Below are positions 20,501 to 33,288 of a DNA stretch of 64,000 bases, piece after piece; the stretch's first letter is position 1, and the number at the start of each line of letters is the position of its first letter. Source of the DNA: Plasmodiophora brassicae (Eukaryota; Endomyxa; Phytomyxea; Plasmodiophorida; Plasmodiophoridae). The DNA lies in NCBI GenBank assembly GCA_039704465.1, contig JASFAU010000004.1, forward strand, positions 1,550,001 through 1,614,000. Reading direction: 5' to 3'. Made by a program: the position numbers and the translations under genes. Below the pieces are notes generated by a model. That model was not told the origin of the DNA, searched no databases, and worked only from the letters and a program-made list of their open reading frames with translations.

Positions 20501-22814
20501 GCTCTCGACGATGCGGTCGGGTTGCTTCACAACATGGCCGTAATCGTCCACGTTGGCAACGGCCGCCGCCACTGGGTCCTTCTTGTAGACGGGTTTGAAC
20601 TCGCTGCCGTCCGACGACGGCGCCACCATCTGCTGTCGACGACGTTCGCTGGCCTGCGTGCGTCGCGAAGAGGCGCCCGCCCCGAGCGACGCGCCGTCGT
20701 CGTCGCCGCTCGCCGCCGACATCGACGGGCGCCGCCGCCGCCACTCGGGCGCCTCCCTCATGGCGCGTTTGTGTCGCTCGTCCAGCGTCAGCGAGCGGGT
20801 TCCAGCAGGCCCAGCTGCCGCTCCGTCCTCCTCGTCGTCGCTGTCCCGCTCGTCGTCGCTGAGCGCGGGCGCCCCGCGCCGTCTGAACTCGTCGATCGCC
20901 GCGCCGTGCCTGGACCGGCGCGTCGCCTCGGGGGCGGTCGTCGTCGTCTCCGTCAGCGTTCGACTGACCCAGGTCGTCGTGCTCGACATCGACGACGTCC
21001 GCTCGTTCGTCGGGTACCGTCCCGCGATGCTGTCCTCGAACGGGGCGGGCGACGTCGTGGCGGCCGGGCCTGCGCCAGACGCCGCCCAGCCGCCCACGTC
21101 TCTGACGATGCTGTCCAGCATGGCCGACAGGCTCCGGTCGGTTCGTCGTCGTCGTCGTTGCCGTCGCGCGGGCGACGTCGACACCGTCCGCTTCGACGGC
21201 GGCCGTTTCCCTCTTGGCGTCGTCGTCGTCGTCGTCGTCGTCGTTGGCGTGTCCGACGCCGCCTCGTCGTCCTCGAACACGGGCGGCGGCAACGGGGCCG
21301 CTTTCACACGCTGCTTGGGCGGTGCCATGAACGACAGGACCTTGGGTGGCCGTTTCGGCGCCGCTGGTCGTGCACGCGTCGACGTCGGCGGCGACGGCGA
21401 CCGGGCGGGGGGCGACGGCGGTCCCTACGCGTCGCTCACAATCAGAAACCAGCAGCAGGACGACGGGCGCCGGCCCCTGGACTCGAACCGTATAGGCGGG
21501 GCGATCGACGGGCCGCTTCAAGATGGACCCTCGGCGTCGTTTCGCGTCGGCAGCAGGAGGAGGGGACGGAGCGGCGCCCCTGTCCTACAACGCACACACG
21601 AGTCATCGTTGGACGCGTCCATGATGGGGTGCGGGCGACGCCAGTTACGATAAGCGAGTTGCGCTTCGAGTCGGATCGCGTCGACGCCCCGTCGAGCGAC
21701 TCGACGTCAAAGTAGTCCTCGAACGGGGTCGCGTTGCTGACCTGCGGCAGCGGCTTCCATTGGAACCGGGTGTCCGGCCGCCGGAGCAGGCCGTTGACGC
21801 GGGCCACCTGCGACCGGAACGCCATCCGGCAGAACAGGACCTTGAGGAAGTAGACGTAATCGCTGGCGTCCAGCGACGGCGTCCACAGGTCGGCGATCTC
21901 GTACAGGGCGGCCCTGAACTCTTTGAAGTTCATCCGGGTGGCGCCCCGGGAGTCGCTGGCCCAGTCGTCGACGGCCAGGCGCCGCGACGCCTCGTCCGTC
22001 AGGGCGTCCGGGGGGTACAGCGCCCGCACCAGGCGCATGTGGAAGTCGACGTAGGTCAGCCGGTTCAGCAGGCGCTGGTCGTCGTCGCGCGACTCGCTGA
22101 ACGCCTTCCCGAACGTGGACCAGAACTCGCGGGCCACGCGCACAACGACCGGGTCGTGTCGCAGGCGCTCGCGAACGGCCAGCGCCTCCGTCGTGTACAT
22201 GTTCGGGTCGACCTGGGTGCAGTACTCGTGGATGACCTCCTGGCCTGCGGATCCACGTGTGTCGTTGGTTCAGCCCGACGCGACCAGGATGGCGTGTGCG
22301 CATACGCACCGTCGACGATGACGGAGAGGTCGGTGGCCGCCTCGAAGATGAACTTGTTCAGCTTGCGGCGCGTCGGCGCCAGCGTCGGCTTGATGTCCCA
22401 GAAGTCGGCGAACGCGGGGGCGGACGTCGCGCGCGGCGCGTTACGCGCCGACCTGATGAACCGCAAGCCCAGCTGCCACGCAGGTACGCTCAGCAACGCG
22501 CCCCTTCAACAACAACAACGAGACACGCGAACCCGTATGGCTCTGCCGATCCTGGCCAGGCGGGTGATCTGGGCGGCCGGCTCGCCGTGCACGACGATGG
22601 GTTCCGGGGGAGCGGGCGCGATGACGGGCTGGACGGGCGGCGGCGGCGGCGGCGCGGCGGGTTCGGGTTCGGGTGCCGGCGCCGGCCTCGCAGCGCTCAC
22701 CGACTTGGTCGTGAATTGCAGCAGGTCGGGGACGCCGCCGACGACATCCTTGGGCGGCGCCTGCGACGACCGGCGCCCGATGAGGGCGGACGACTTCCGC
22801 TTCGGATGATGCAT
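17599..22814 (-). CDS. Large Ser/Pro/Arg-rich protein with a conserved helical N-terminal domain, 7 exons
   Basis: Exons complement(22533..22814), (22310..22472), (21649..22244), (21489..21584), (20027..21424), (19882..19980) and (17599..19809) give 1614 residues; every join keeps frame and each intron (46-72 nt) has GT-AG ends. After a Pro-rich start, residues 95-340 look globular and conserved (FADFWDIKPTLAPTRRKL, then LTYVDFHMRLVRALYPP and RMNFKEFRAALYEIADLW), with an EF-hand-like helix pattern. The rest is low complexity: poly-Thr, acidic clusters, Arg-rich and Ser/Pro-rich blocks. I do not recognise the family. The F..F..AL.E.ADLW pattern recalls some ciliary/EF-hand-like proteins, but this is only an impression. 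Confidence 0.7.
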
Positions 22815-23019
22815 GTTGCCCGCGCGGCCGTCATGCACGGCCACCGCCGTCGACCATGATTAACAATCGCCGCCCCGTTCGACCGTACACCGCCAGGGCG
22901 GCTATTTGCCAGCAGCCCAGCCAGGGGGGTCGTCGTCGCCCCGCCCGTATCCACTCCGTCGTACGTACGTCAATACTGCGAAACGCGCGGGGGGCTCTGG
23001 TCGGCGGCGCGCGCAACCG
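22815..23019. promoter_or_regulatory. 205-bp divergent promoter region
   Basis: Separates the start codons of the 1614-residue gene (minus) and COA5 (plus). Contains GTACGTACGT-like repeats near 22970 but no gene. Confidence 0.45.
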
Positions 23020-23360
23020 ATGACGTCGTGCCATGAGGCGTAAGTGTGCGGCGTTTGTCGGGCGCGGCGCGGCACGGCGCACTGAGCTGCAGGCCCGGGG
23101 GTAGGTACCTCGCACTGGTCGACTGCGTGCTGCACACGCCCTGCGTGGCCGACGGGCGCCCGCTCCAGGAATGCATGATGGACCGGGACGCCGTCCAGCG
23201 CTGCAAGGACCTGCGCCAGGCGTTCACGCATTGCCAGCGCGGACAGGTACGCTGCGCGCGCATTGCCCGTTGCCACCCCCTCCCCCACACGCCCAATGAC
23301 CGTCGTGCAACGCAGCTCGACGCCCGGTACCGTATCCGCGGCAATCGATACGGGAGGTGA
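23020..23360 (+). CDS. COA5: Cytochrome c oxidase assembly factor COA5/PET191
   Basis: Exons 23020..23039 (only 20 nt), 23105..23246 and 23316..23360 give 68 residues. Splicing produces cysteines C4-x9-C14, C30-x9-C40 and C40-x9-C50, and the end LDARYRIRGNRYGR, matching PET191/COA5 (family: C...C.L.SPCV ... C ... LDAR.RFRG). The CX9C pattern is the signature of proteins oxidised by the Mia40 relay in the mitochondrial intermembrane space. The protein is needed for complex IV assembly in fungi and animals. Without the 20-nt first exon the first cysteine would be missing, which supports this model. Confidence 0.85.
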
Positions 23361-23620
23361 CGGCGCCGTCCAGCCAACGATGTGGGCGCGGACAAACACG
23401 CGATTCGTAATGAAACGCAAATGATCGTATACGTCGACCTGAACGGGGTTGGACGTCGCGGCAGTGACGATGTCGTGTCGGGGGATGCCGCGCTCGCCTC
23501 TCTCTGGCGCCCGAAATAAGGTCAGCGCTGTGCGACGGTGCGTGCGCCGCCCGCAACAACAGAGACCGTTGGCGGCTGGGCGCCAGGGACCCCCCAGCGC
23601 ACGCAGCACCCACCGCCGCC

Positions 23621-24904
23621 ATGTTGAAGGCGTGTGCCGACCGGGCCCTTGCCTGCCTGTGCACGCTCGTTGCCGTCGTCGTCGTCATGGCCAGCTCGCT
23701 GCCGATCAACGCGGCGCAGGCGGTCGCCGGCGCGCTCGGCCGGATGCGTTGGTCGCGGGCGCTCGCCTCGCACTGGTGGTCGCTGCTCCAGTTCATGGCC
23801 GAGGTGTGGTCCGACGTGCGCATCTCGTTCACCGGGGACAGCATCGCCGGGTCCAACGAGTGCGCCATCTGCATATCGAACCATTCGCCGGGCATCGACA
23901 TGCTGCCGGGCATCTGCCTGGCCGGGCGAGCCGTCGGCGCCGGGTCCGTCATCGCCACCATCAAGCAGTCGCTGCGATACGTGCCGGGGATCGGGTGGAC
24001 CAACTACCTGCAGGGGTCCCTGTTCCTGAAACGGAGCTGGACGCAGGATCGACCGGCACTGGGACGCCGCCTGGACTCGGTGCCCAGGCCGTTCTGGCTC
24101 GGGGTGCGTCCCTCGACCGTTTCGCCCCGCCTGTCGACAGTGTTCGCTAATCGCCGAATGTGTGTGTTCGTATGCAAAGATCTTCCCGGAAGGGACGCGG
24201 ATCACGCCGGCGAAGCGCGCCGAATCGCAGGCGTTCGCCGAGGCACGCGGCCTGCCCAGGCTGGCGAACGTGCTCGTCCCGCGCACCAAGGGCTTCACCT
24301 TCACCGTCCAACGGCTGCGCGCGTCCCTCGACGCCGTCTACGACATCACGGCCGCCTACGAAGGATCGCCCTTCTACCTGTCGGACGTCCTGCTCAGGGG
24401 CCGGTTTCGAACGGTGAGAGCGACGAACCCGTGCGGCCCGCCACCGATTGCACCCACCACGACTGACAGTGTGTCGCCCAACAGCGTGCATTGCACTTCC
24501 ACGTGCGTCGCGTCCCCACGTCGCAGCTGCCGTCGTCCGACGCCGACCTGGAGCAGTGGCTGTACGACGCGTTCGCCCAGAAGGACGCCCTGCTGGCACA
24601 TTTCCGCATGCACGGGTACTACCCGGGCGCGGCCGTCGACTGCCCCGCACCCGCCCTGCACCTCCTGATCCGATTCAATGCCTGGGTGCTGGCGTTCGCC
24701 GTCGGCCTGCTGGCCCTGGGCGGCTGGTCGCCGGCGTCGATCGTCTGGGCGGCGCTGTCGGTCGCGACGATCGCGCTGGCCTGTCGTCGCACGTACGCCC
24801 ACGTCAACCGGCGGTCGGTCCTCGAGGAACAGCACGGCGACCGGGCGCTGGCCGAGGCCATCCCCGCGTCGGGTCGCGCCGATCCCACCAAGAAGCACGT
24901 ATGA
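23621..24904 (+). CDS. Lysophospholipid acyltransferase (AGPAT/LCLAT-like)
   Basis: Exons 23621..24103, 24180..24413 and 24485..24904 give 378 residues. A hydrophobic N-terminal segment (residues 8-35) precedes the acyltransferase motifs: NHSPGID near residue 87 (motif I, NHxxxxD) and FPEGTR assembled at the exon 1/2 border (motif III), then LHFHVRRVP. Two hydrophobic segments near residues 310-345 are probable membrane spans. The length and the VH.H.RR element are like AGPAT3-5 and LCLAT1, ER enzymes acylating lysophosphatidic acid or lysocardiolipin. Exact substrate unknown. A (TG)12 repeat follows the stop. Confidence 0.85.
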
Positions 24905-24916
24905 ATGTCAGACAGA

Positions 24917-24940
24917 TGTGTGTGTGTGTGTGTGTGTGTG
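24917..24940. repeat. (TG)12 microsatellite
   Basis: Twelve uninterrupted TG units directly after the acyltransferase stop codon, between convergent genes. Confidence 0.95.
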
Positions 24941-25047
24941 AATAAGTTACGTGTGTCGTCACTGTACAACCCGGCCATCGACCTGGCCCGCGCAGACCGG
25001 CGAACGTTCGCAGAGAGGGGGGCCCTGTCCTGCTGCATCGTGAAGCG

Positions 25048-28000
25048 TCACGCGCGCAGCTGTCTCGTGATGTTCCTGACGAGCGCCCTGGCCTGGGCCA
25101 CGATGCGGGCGCCCGGCAGGTTGAAGTCGGCGGCGTTGCTGGCGATCAGGTCGAGGTCGGCGACGACGGCATCGACGCGGCGATAGTACCGATTGGACAG
25201 GCGCCGCTCGATCAGGCCCAGGTCCATGGGCAGCGCGATCATCCGGTCGTACACCGGGAACTCGTCCAAGGGGACCGGATCGCGGAAGTGGCGCGCCGAC
25301 GCGTACGACCGCCACCGGGCAATCACCTGCCCGGCTCGGTCCAGGCGGTCCGCGTCGTCGCCTGCGATGCCGTCGTCGTCCTGCGCGTCGCTGGATTCGG
25401 CGACGCGATGCAACTCCCAGGGCGACACGCGTTGCAGGACGGCGTGGCGCTGCTGGCGCGATACGCGCCGGTCGTCGTCGTCGAACCGAACGACGACGCA
25501 GTTCCATGGCGACGTGCGGCAGTTGCCGATCTCGACGATGGACCCGCTGTACCACGACGACACGTCGGCGTACCACATGCGGAACCGGTCGCCGACCTGC
25601 CACCGGGCGCGCAGAGCGCCCTCGACGACCCATTCGGGGACAACAAAGTCGGGCTCGTCGATCGGGTAGAACGGTATCAGGACCGTCGGCGACGACGCGT
25701 TGCCGGGCCTGGCCTCGTCATCATCGGCGGATTCATCGGCGCCGGCCTGGTCGTCGAACTGGACGGACAGGTCGGCGACAACGGGCTGGCGCGCCCCACG
25801 AAACCGCATGCGGTACGCGATGGCGACAACGACGCCGAACAGGACCGGCGGCGGCGTGGCGTCGGTCGGCCAGGGCCAATCGGGCAGTTGCCGGGCGACG
25901 GTCGGGTCGAGCTGCGACAGGAACGACCAGTGCCCTTCGCCGAAGTAGGCCACACGATCGCCGACCTGCGGGACGTACCCGCCGACGGGCGTGCCGGGCG
26001 CCTCCCGCTGGAGCCAGCGACGATCCGGGCCAGTGGCGCCCGCCTGGTCGCTGGGCGACGCCTGCGCGCGACGGCACCGCTTGCTGACACGGACGATGAT
26101 CGGCTCGTCATCGGCGTCGTTGCCCGACTCGGACGCCTGCCCCGCATCGTCGTCGCTGGCACGTCGTCGCAGGCGAGTGAACGACGGCCGATCGGGGGCG
26201 GGCGAGCTCGCCGGACTGCCCACACGATGGCGAGCAGCGGCACCGGGTGGGCGACGGCGAACGCGAGGAAGGACGCGGTCGTCGGCAGAGTCGCTCTGGC
26301 TCGAACCCGACAGTGACCGACGAGGCGACGACCGACCACCACTGGCCCTACTTTCGCTCAGGCGCGGACGAATAACGACGTCGTCGTCCAGGTCGGTGTC
26401 GTCGGGCAGATCGTCGTCCGACGACGTCGCCTGGACGGATTCGTCGTGCGACGACTCCGACGCCGTCGTGCTGAAGTCGTCGCTGGCCAGGGTGTCGGTG
26501 CCGGAGCGCCACGGGTCGTCGTCGTCGTCGTCGTCGACGACGGCGGCGGCTGCCTCAGCGACGAGCGCCTGGATGAACGCGGACGGTGGCGACGCAGCAG
26601 GAGGCGCAGGCGGAGAGCTGGCGACCAGGTCGACGAGCTCCTCGACGCGAGGCGCCGTCCGGTGGCGGGTCTCCTCGCCGTCCTCGTCCGCATCGCTGCC
26701 CGCCTCGGGGAGCCACTCACGTTGCCGGCCCTGTTCGAGGTCGTCGGCGCCCCATACGTAATACATGACGGAGGCGTGCGACGCGGCCATACCAGCAGGT
26801 GCGCGGGCTGGATCACGTACGCCTCGAAGTCGGCATTGCAGAGCGTTCGCGACTGGAACGGCGCCGCGTGCATCGACGCGTCCGCCTGCGCGCGCGCACG
26901 TCAGCAATGGACGGCGTCGCGGAAGCGCCCCGCGTCACCGATTCGCTCAGGAAGAACTGGGCGGCCGGCACAACGGCGTAGCGTCGGCGGGAACCCGTCC
27001 CGAAGAGCACGAGGCGGCCCATGTCGCTCGTGGCACCTGCACCAGACGGCAACGTCAGCGGATGCGCACAGCGACGGGGGGGCCCCAACGCGGGCGCGCC
27101 TACACAGCCATTCGCCACCGCTGGACACAGCACAGTCCACGAACCGATCTGTGGGCCACCTTGTTCAGCACAGGGGGAGGCACAACCGAGGGCAGGCAGC
27201 GCAACCCCAAACCCGACATTGATCTGTGGCCGGGAACCGTGATACGATGGCGCCCGTGCGCGCGTCGACAAGGAACGCCTGCCCGTCGGCCCCGACCGTC
27301 AGCAGGATGTCGCCGAGCGCGGGCTGGAGCGACACCGCCAGGACGTCGTCGTGGTGCAGGTGCTGGCGCCAGACGAGGGCGAACGGCTGCGCCGTCAGCG
27401 CATCCCACGCCTCGACGAACGCGCCGTACGTGGTCACCAGGAGCCGGCCCCGGTCCGCCCAGATCAGCGTTGTCGCCCGGTCCGCCCGCCCGTCCCGGCT
27501 GTCCACGACCGTGTGGCAAACGGCGAAGTCGCCGACGTCCAGCACGAAGACGTGGCCGAGGGCGGTGGCGACGGCCAGCTGCCCGGCGTCGTCGTTGAAC
27601 ACAGTGCAGACGATCTCGCCGGACGGGCTCAGGTCGACGTCGGCGCACGGCTCCGTCCAGCCCTGCTCGACGATCAGCGGCACCGAGTGCACGACGACAT
27701 GGCCCGTGTTGAGGCCGACGGCGATGAACGCGTTCGGCGCCCGGCCCACAGCGAGGGCGTTCGCCTCGCACGCGCCCGACGACAACCTCGGGTACAGGCC
27801 CGCGTCCACGTCGAAGTCGTCGCCCATCGAGCAGATCCGGCACGACCCGTTGTGCGTGATCGCCACGACGCGGTCGTCGTCGGGCAGGAACTGGACGCGC
27901 ATGACCTCGCCGACCAGGTTGAAGACGCGCAGGCGCGTCCCGTGCCACAGCGACCAGATCGCGCAGGTCATGTCGCTGGACGCCGACGCGACCTGCTGAT

Positions 28001-28634
28001 TGCACCGGGAGACGGACAGGTCGTTGACGTTCTTCGTGTGGCCGCACAGCGTCCACTCCAGGGCGCCGTCGCACGTTCGCCACACCTTGACCATCGTGTC
28101 GTCGCCGCCCGTGATGACGCGTCGCCCCGTACGATCGAACGTGACACAATAGATCGCCGCCATGCCGCCGTGGATCGTCGCCAGGCGCCGGTACGTGCCA
28201 TGATGGCGACGCGGACGAACGCCCTGCGTCTCGTAACGACACATGGGGGATGGGCGATGCCGGCGCTGTTGCCGGGCCAGGGCCATCCAGGCTGGACGAC
28301 GGGCGTCCGTCCCGGACGGCAGCAGCCGGAGAAGTGGATCGGCGGCGCACGACGACGGGAACCGGCGCGCGACATCTGCGAACGTCCGGTCACGGGTGGC
28401 ACCGTCCCAGTGGACGGCGCGCCCGAGGAGGCCGGCACCGACGGCGGCGCGCTCGAGGCCGGCGACCGCCTCGGCGAGGGCGCCGTCCGCCCCGCGCAGA
28501 TGCGCCAGCACCAGGTACAGCAGCTCGGCATTGACCGGGCGGACGTCCGGCCACGTCGCACGAGGCGGCGCCCGCCTACGTCCCCCCGACCCGAGGACGC
28601 CGCCTGGACCTGCATCAGCTGCCGATGATGGCAT
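25048..28634 (-). CDS. BRWD/PHIP-like WD40, crypto-Tudor and bromodomain chromatin protein
   Basis: Exons complement(27238..28634), (27104..27159), (26939..27036), (26793..26885) and (25048..26730) give 1108 residues. N-terminal part has the BRWD pattern (AELLYLVLAHL helix), then WD repeats opening with IYCVTFDRTGRRVITGGDD, almost as in BRWD3/PHIP, and closing with FVDCAVSSGGEWLCATSDMGR built from a 56-nt exon. An acidic/Ser-rich linker follows, then VGDRVAYFGEGH...DFVVPEW...SPWEL, the domain after the WD repeats in PHIP. The C-terminus holds one bromodomain (PVYDRMIALPMDL, RRLSNRYYR, NAADFN). Animal BRWD proteins have two. Predicted nuclear reader of acetylated and methylated histones, possibly a CUL4 substrate receptor. 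Confidence 0.85.
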
Positions 28635-28695
28635 CGGGCGACGGACTGCGCGGACGTCTTCCCCGCTGGGAGCGCCGCCGCCGCCACACCCGGTC
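28635..28695. promoter_or_regulatory. 61-bp bidirectional promoter
   Basis: Only 61 bp separate the start codon of the BRWD-like gene (minus) from the orphan gene (plus), if both predicted starts are right. The spacer is GC-rich without a TATA-like element. Confidence 0.45.
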
Positions 28696-29644
28696 ATGCC
28701 CAGGGTGCCGAGGAAGGCGAGGGCGCCCAACCCGGCGCTCCTGTACAAGAACTACCCGTACGCGATGCTGCCGAGGATGCGCCGGCTGGACGGGGAGGCG
28801 GCCGAGGAGCGCGCCAGGTTCGATCGCGGCGCCGCGACCTGGTCGCGTCTGTCTGAAACTGGCCCGCAGGTTGCAAGAGCGGCGCGAGCGGCGGGTGCAC
28901 TTTGGGTTTCGGGACGGCGAGGTCTTCAAACTGTTCCGGGACAGCACCCGGGCCGAGAAACGATGGTTCCTGGAGTTCAGCAGCGAACCCGAGTACGCGG
29001 GTCTGCCGGCGGGCACGTTCGTCGCCGTCCACCAGTCCGGCAGCGTTCTGCACCCGTTCGCCACCTACAACGAGGCAGCCGCTGCCGTACGCGCCGATCA
29101 TGAAGCGGGCGGCCCGGCGCCCCTCTCGTTCTACATCGTGGACGTCGGCCGGCAGGCGCCGCATTACCTTCGCATCCCCGACCAGGACGGCCCGTTCCAT
29201 CAGTTCGTCTTCAATCCGGACATGAGCTTCTACAAGGTTAACTGGGGCCGGGGCAAGGACCACGATCCGGTCGTGCCCTGCGTCCTCCGGGACACGTCCG
29301 TGTCGCCGGATGCCATTGCCACGACCGCCGGGACCGATGACGCCTGTGACGATTGTGTCATCCTAACCGAGGACGTGACCGCGATGACGACTCGATCCGG
29401 GACGCGGTCGTTAACCAGCCGACGCGGCAACCCGATAGATTACCCTGTCGTCCGGAAGCTGGTCGAGATCAACGGGTTGCAGACCGTGTCCGACTGTATC
29501 GTGCGCATGGATTTCATCCCGAAACGGTACGTCGGCCTGAACGTCATCCGACGGTACCTGAACGTGTCAAGCGTCGCGTACCGGATGAACCCGACAGGGC
29601 AATGGCGTCCGCGTCCAGGCCTGCAGAACGAAGTCCTGCTATGA
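28696..29644 (+). CDS. Uncharacterised protein of 298 residues
   Basis: Exons 28696..28817 and 28870..29644, joined over a 52-nt intron with CTGAAAC branch-like site, give a basic N-terminus with a Glu/Arg-rich helix (AEERARLQERRERRVHFGF), then a mixed alpha/beta part (GEVFKLFRDS, TFVAVHQSGSVLHPFATYNE, LSFYIVDVG), an Asp/Thr-rich linker and a C-terminal block (PIDYPVVRKLVEINGL, FIPKRYVGLNVIRRYL). No signal peptide, membrane segment or family that I recognise. It shares its short promoter with the BRWD-like gene. Confidence 0.6.
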
Positions 29645-29813
29645 CCATAATATTAATAATGTTGTTCGCGATTCGCTGAGCGGGTAGTGCTTCTATGGGT
29701 TTTATTGACGACGATCATCTAGGGGTCGGCGCCAACGGGGACGTGTAAGAATGACGATGATGATGATGGTGGGCACTTGGGATGGGCATCCGAGGTGGTG
29801 CTGCGCGTCGGCA

Positions 29814-31085
<1,272 letters not shown>

Positions 31086-31652
31086 ATGGATGCACTTGGG
31101 ACGATGGAACTGCGCCCAGATGTGGTGGAACGCGTCAGGAGACGCGTGCCCCCTGCCCAGTCGTTCCGTTGTTTCCCGTGCTGCTGCTGCGCCATGCGCC
31201 TCGAGCTGGGCATGCAGGTGCTCAGCGGCATCATCGTCATCGTGTCCGTTCTGCAGGTCGCCGAAGGCGCCGTCACGATCCAGAGACGGTACGCGTTCTC
31301 ACACGCCTCGGACGACATTGCCGATTCCCTGGGCATGCCATCCCTGCATCACCCGCCCGAGTACTACGTCTACCGAGGCGTGCTCATGGTCGTCAGCGGC
31401 GTGATGGGCGTGCCCATTGGCGTCCTCCTCATGGTGGCCGTTGGCATGAAACGGGCGCGCTACGCGTGGATCTCGGTCGTGTCCTTCGCCGCCCTTCTGG
31501 TCGCCGAAACCATCCTGGCCGTCGTCTACCTGTCGCCGTACTTCGCCTTCGGCGTCATCGTCCCCCTGTACTTCCTGTACTGCATGTGGTCGTACGCCAT
31601 CCAGCTCGAGGCACCCTGCGCACACATGCCGGTGGCCGTCCACGCCGTGTAA
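31086..31652 (+). CDS. Four-transmembrane protein, family unknown
   Basis: Single exon, 188 residues from the ATG at 31086; a second ATG six codons later is possible. A Cys-rich juxtamembrane patch (FRCFPCCCCAM) precedes the first hydrophobic segment, a likely palmitoylation site (inference). Four membrane segments are seen at about residues 38-58, 98-120, 125-150 and 152-175. The short loops and Cys patch resemble LAPTM/tetraspan small membrane proteins, without a diagnostic motif. The next two genes on the same strand also encode polytopic membrane proteins. Confidence 0.55.
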   Translation: MDALGTMELRPDVVERVRRRVPPAQSFRCFPCCCCAMRLELGMQVLSGIIVIVSVLQVAEGAVTIQRRYAFSHASDDIADSLGMPSLHHPPEYYVYRGVLMVVSGVMGVPIGVLLMVAVGMKRARYAWISVVSFAALLVAETILAVVYLSPYFAFGVIVPLYFLYCMWSYAIQLEAPCAHMPVAVHAV

Positions 31653-31843
31653 TATATACACGAGGCGTACGGCCGCAACAACAGGCACCTCGCGATTGGC
31701 AACGGGTTGCAGTACCTGGTGTTAGTTTGCGACGCGGACGCGGACCGGGCAGCCGCTTGTTCGGGGTTTTCCCTTTGGGCGGTGGGTGCCGCGCGCCGCC
31801 CCCGGCCCGTCACGGTGCGGGGTCGCCAACCCTAAATCCGGTC

Positions 31844-33131
31844 ATGTTCGCCTGGTACCGCCCCTACAACTGCAACGGGGCGATCACGGCGGCGGTTGTC
31901 GCCGTCGCATCCAGCCTGGTCGCAGCCTTCCCGTTCGTCACGCGCCCGTCCATGTAGCACAGGCCGTCGTGGGCGCTGACCCTCGTGTATACAGGGTGCA
32001 CAATGTCCTGCTCGGGACCGGACATACGGCACCCGTCGTTGTATTCGGCGTGCTCCTGCTCGTTGCGTCAGTGTCGCTGTTCGGCACGATCCTATCCGAC
32101 CCGGGTATCATTCCTCGACGGCCACCGTTGCGCCCCGGTACCTGGCAGCACCGTCACACGCGCGCCGTCCCTACCAACCTGGTGGCTGCCGCCTGTAGGC
32201 GAGTGCAAACCGAACAGGGTGCAGGATGTGCTTGTGGCCGGCCAGCTGACTCGCCTGCGATGGTGCGAGACCTGCTGCATCTTTCGGCCGCCCCGATCCG
32301 CGCACTGCTGGATCGTCGACGCCTGCATCGAGAAGTACGCGTCGCGATGCGCGCGCTCGTCGTGGACAATGCCCCCTCTGACTGGTTCTGTGTGCAACGT
32401 CAGTTACGACCACTACTGCCCCTTCCTCGGCAATGCCATCGGCAAGGGCAACTACAGGTTCTATCTCGCCTTCATCGCCTCGACGTCACTGTTAACGGTA
32501 CGTCGATCCTTCAAGGGGTTCGCGCTCACCGCCACCGCCGCCACCGCCACCTGAATATGCAGCACGTAGCTGTTCTCCATTGCCGTCTGCGTTGTCGACA
32601 TGGCGCTGGTCGTTCAGCGAGGCCGGCCCAGGTCGCCGGCGGGTTCGGAGCTCCATCGCTCAAACGATATCGGCGGGTGCCCTGATGCGGTTTCTGCAGA
32701 TTCCGCGCCGACCTGGACAATAATCTTCACGGACGCGCCTGTCACCCTGGCACTGACCGTTTTCCTGTTCCTCGCCATGTGCTTCGTGGTCGGTCTGACC
32801 GTGTTCCACACCTACCTGATCGCTCTCGGCATGTCCACCAACGAAAGGGTACGCGTCCGCGCGCCCCCCACCCTGTTTCTCCTTTCGGCCAACTCCAATG
32901 GTTCAGCTACGCGATGCATTCCCGGACGGGAACCCGTACTCGAAAGGCGTCCTCCGCAACCTGACCTCGATCTGCTGTGCCTGGCCGCGCAGGGGCCGCC
33001 GTCGCCATCGCCGCATGGTGCCATCCGAAACGGCCGCTGTCGCCAGTGCCAACGGGAGCAGGCAGTCGGCCGACGACAACGGCGATTCCCTGGTCCTCGA
33101 AGTGCGGCACACAATACACGGCCAGGTATGA
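31844..33131 (+). CDS. DHHC-family protein S-palmitoyltransferase (DHYC variant)
   Basis: Exons 31844..31932, 31995..32137, 32199..32334, 32404..32497, 32570..32848 and 32907..33131 give 321 residues. Order follows ZDHHC9/14-type enzymes: two membrane segments, LSDPGIIPR (the DPG motif), the Cys-rich domain (LRWCETCCIFRPPRSAHC), the active site YDHYCPFLGNAIGKGNYR completed across an intron, two more segments, TNER (TTxE-like) and NPYSKGVLRNLTS. The catalytic motif is DHYC, not DHHC. Exon 5 is read through in frame; part of it (about 32609-32698) may be an unrecognised intron because it lengthens the loop. Transfers palmitate to protein cysteines at Golgi/ER membranes. Confidence 0.8.
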
Positions 33132-33288
33132 TCATTGTCTGGCAGCCGGTTGCTGTCGCCTGGGGGACGGGCCGGGGGATTTCCCTCCGCTCGCGGTACC
33201 GCCCAGATCTTTGCCCAGGCGGCCATCGTACCGGTCGGATCGATCGGGAGGGTTGCCGAATCCCACATCGGTGTGTCCTGGGCGAACA

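Noticed and set aside
23224..24304. Long minus-strand frames opposite the acyltransferase gene
   Set aside because: They mirror the GC-biased third positions of the plus-strand gene; no motif, whereas the plus strand has acyltransferase motifs.
24917..24940. Thought of as part of a coding tail
   Set aside because: Lies after the TGA-terminated acyltransferase frame and is a plain (TG)n repeat.
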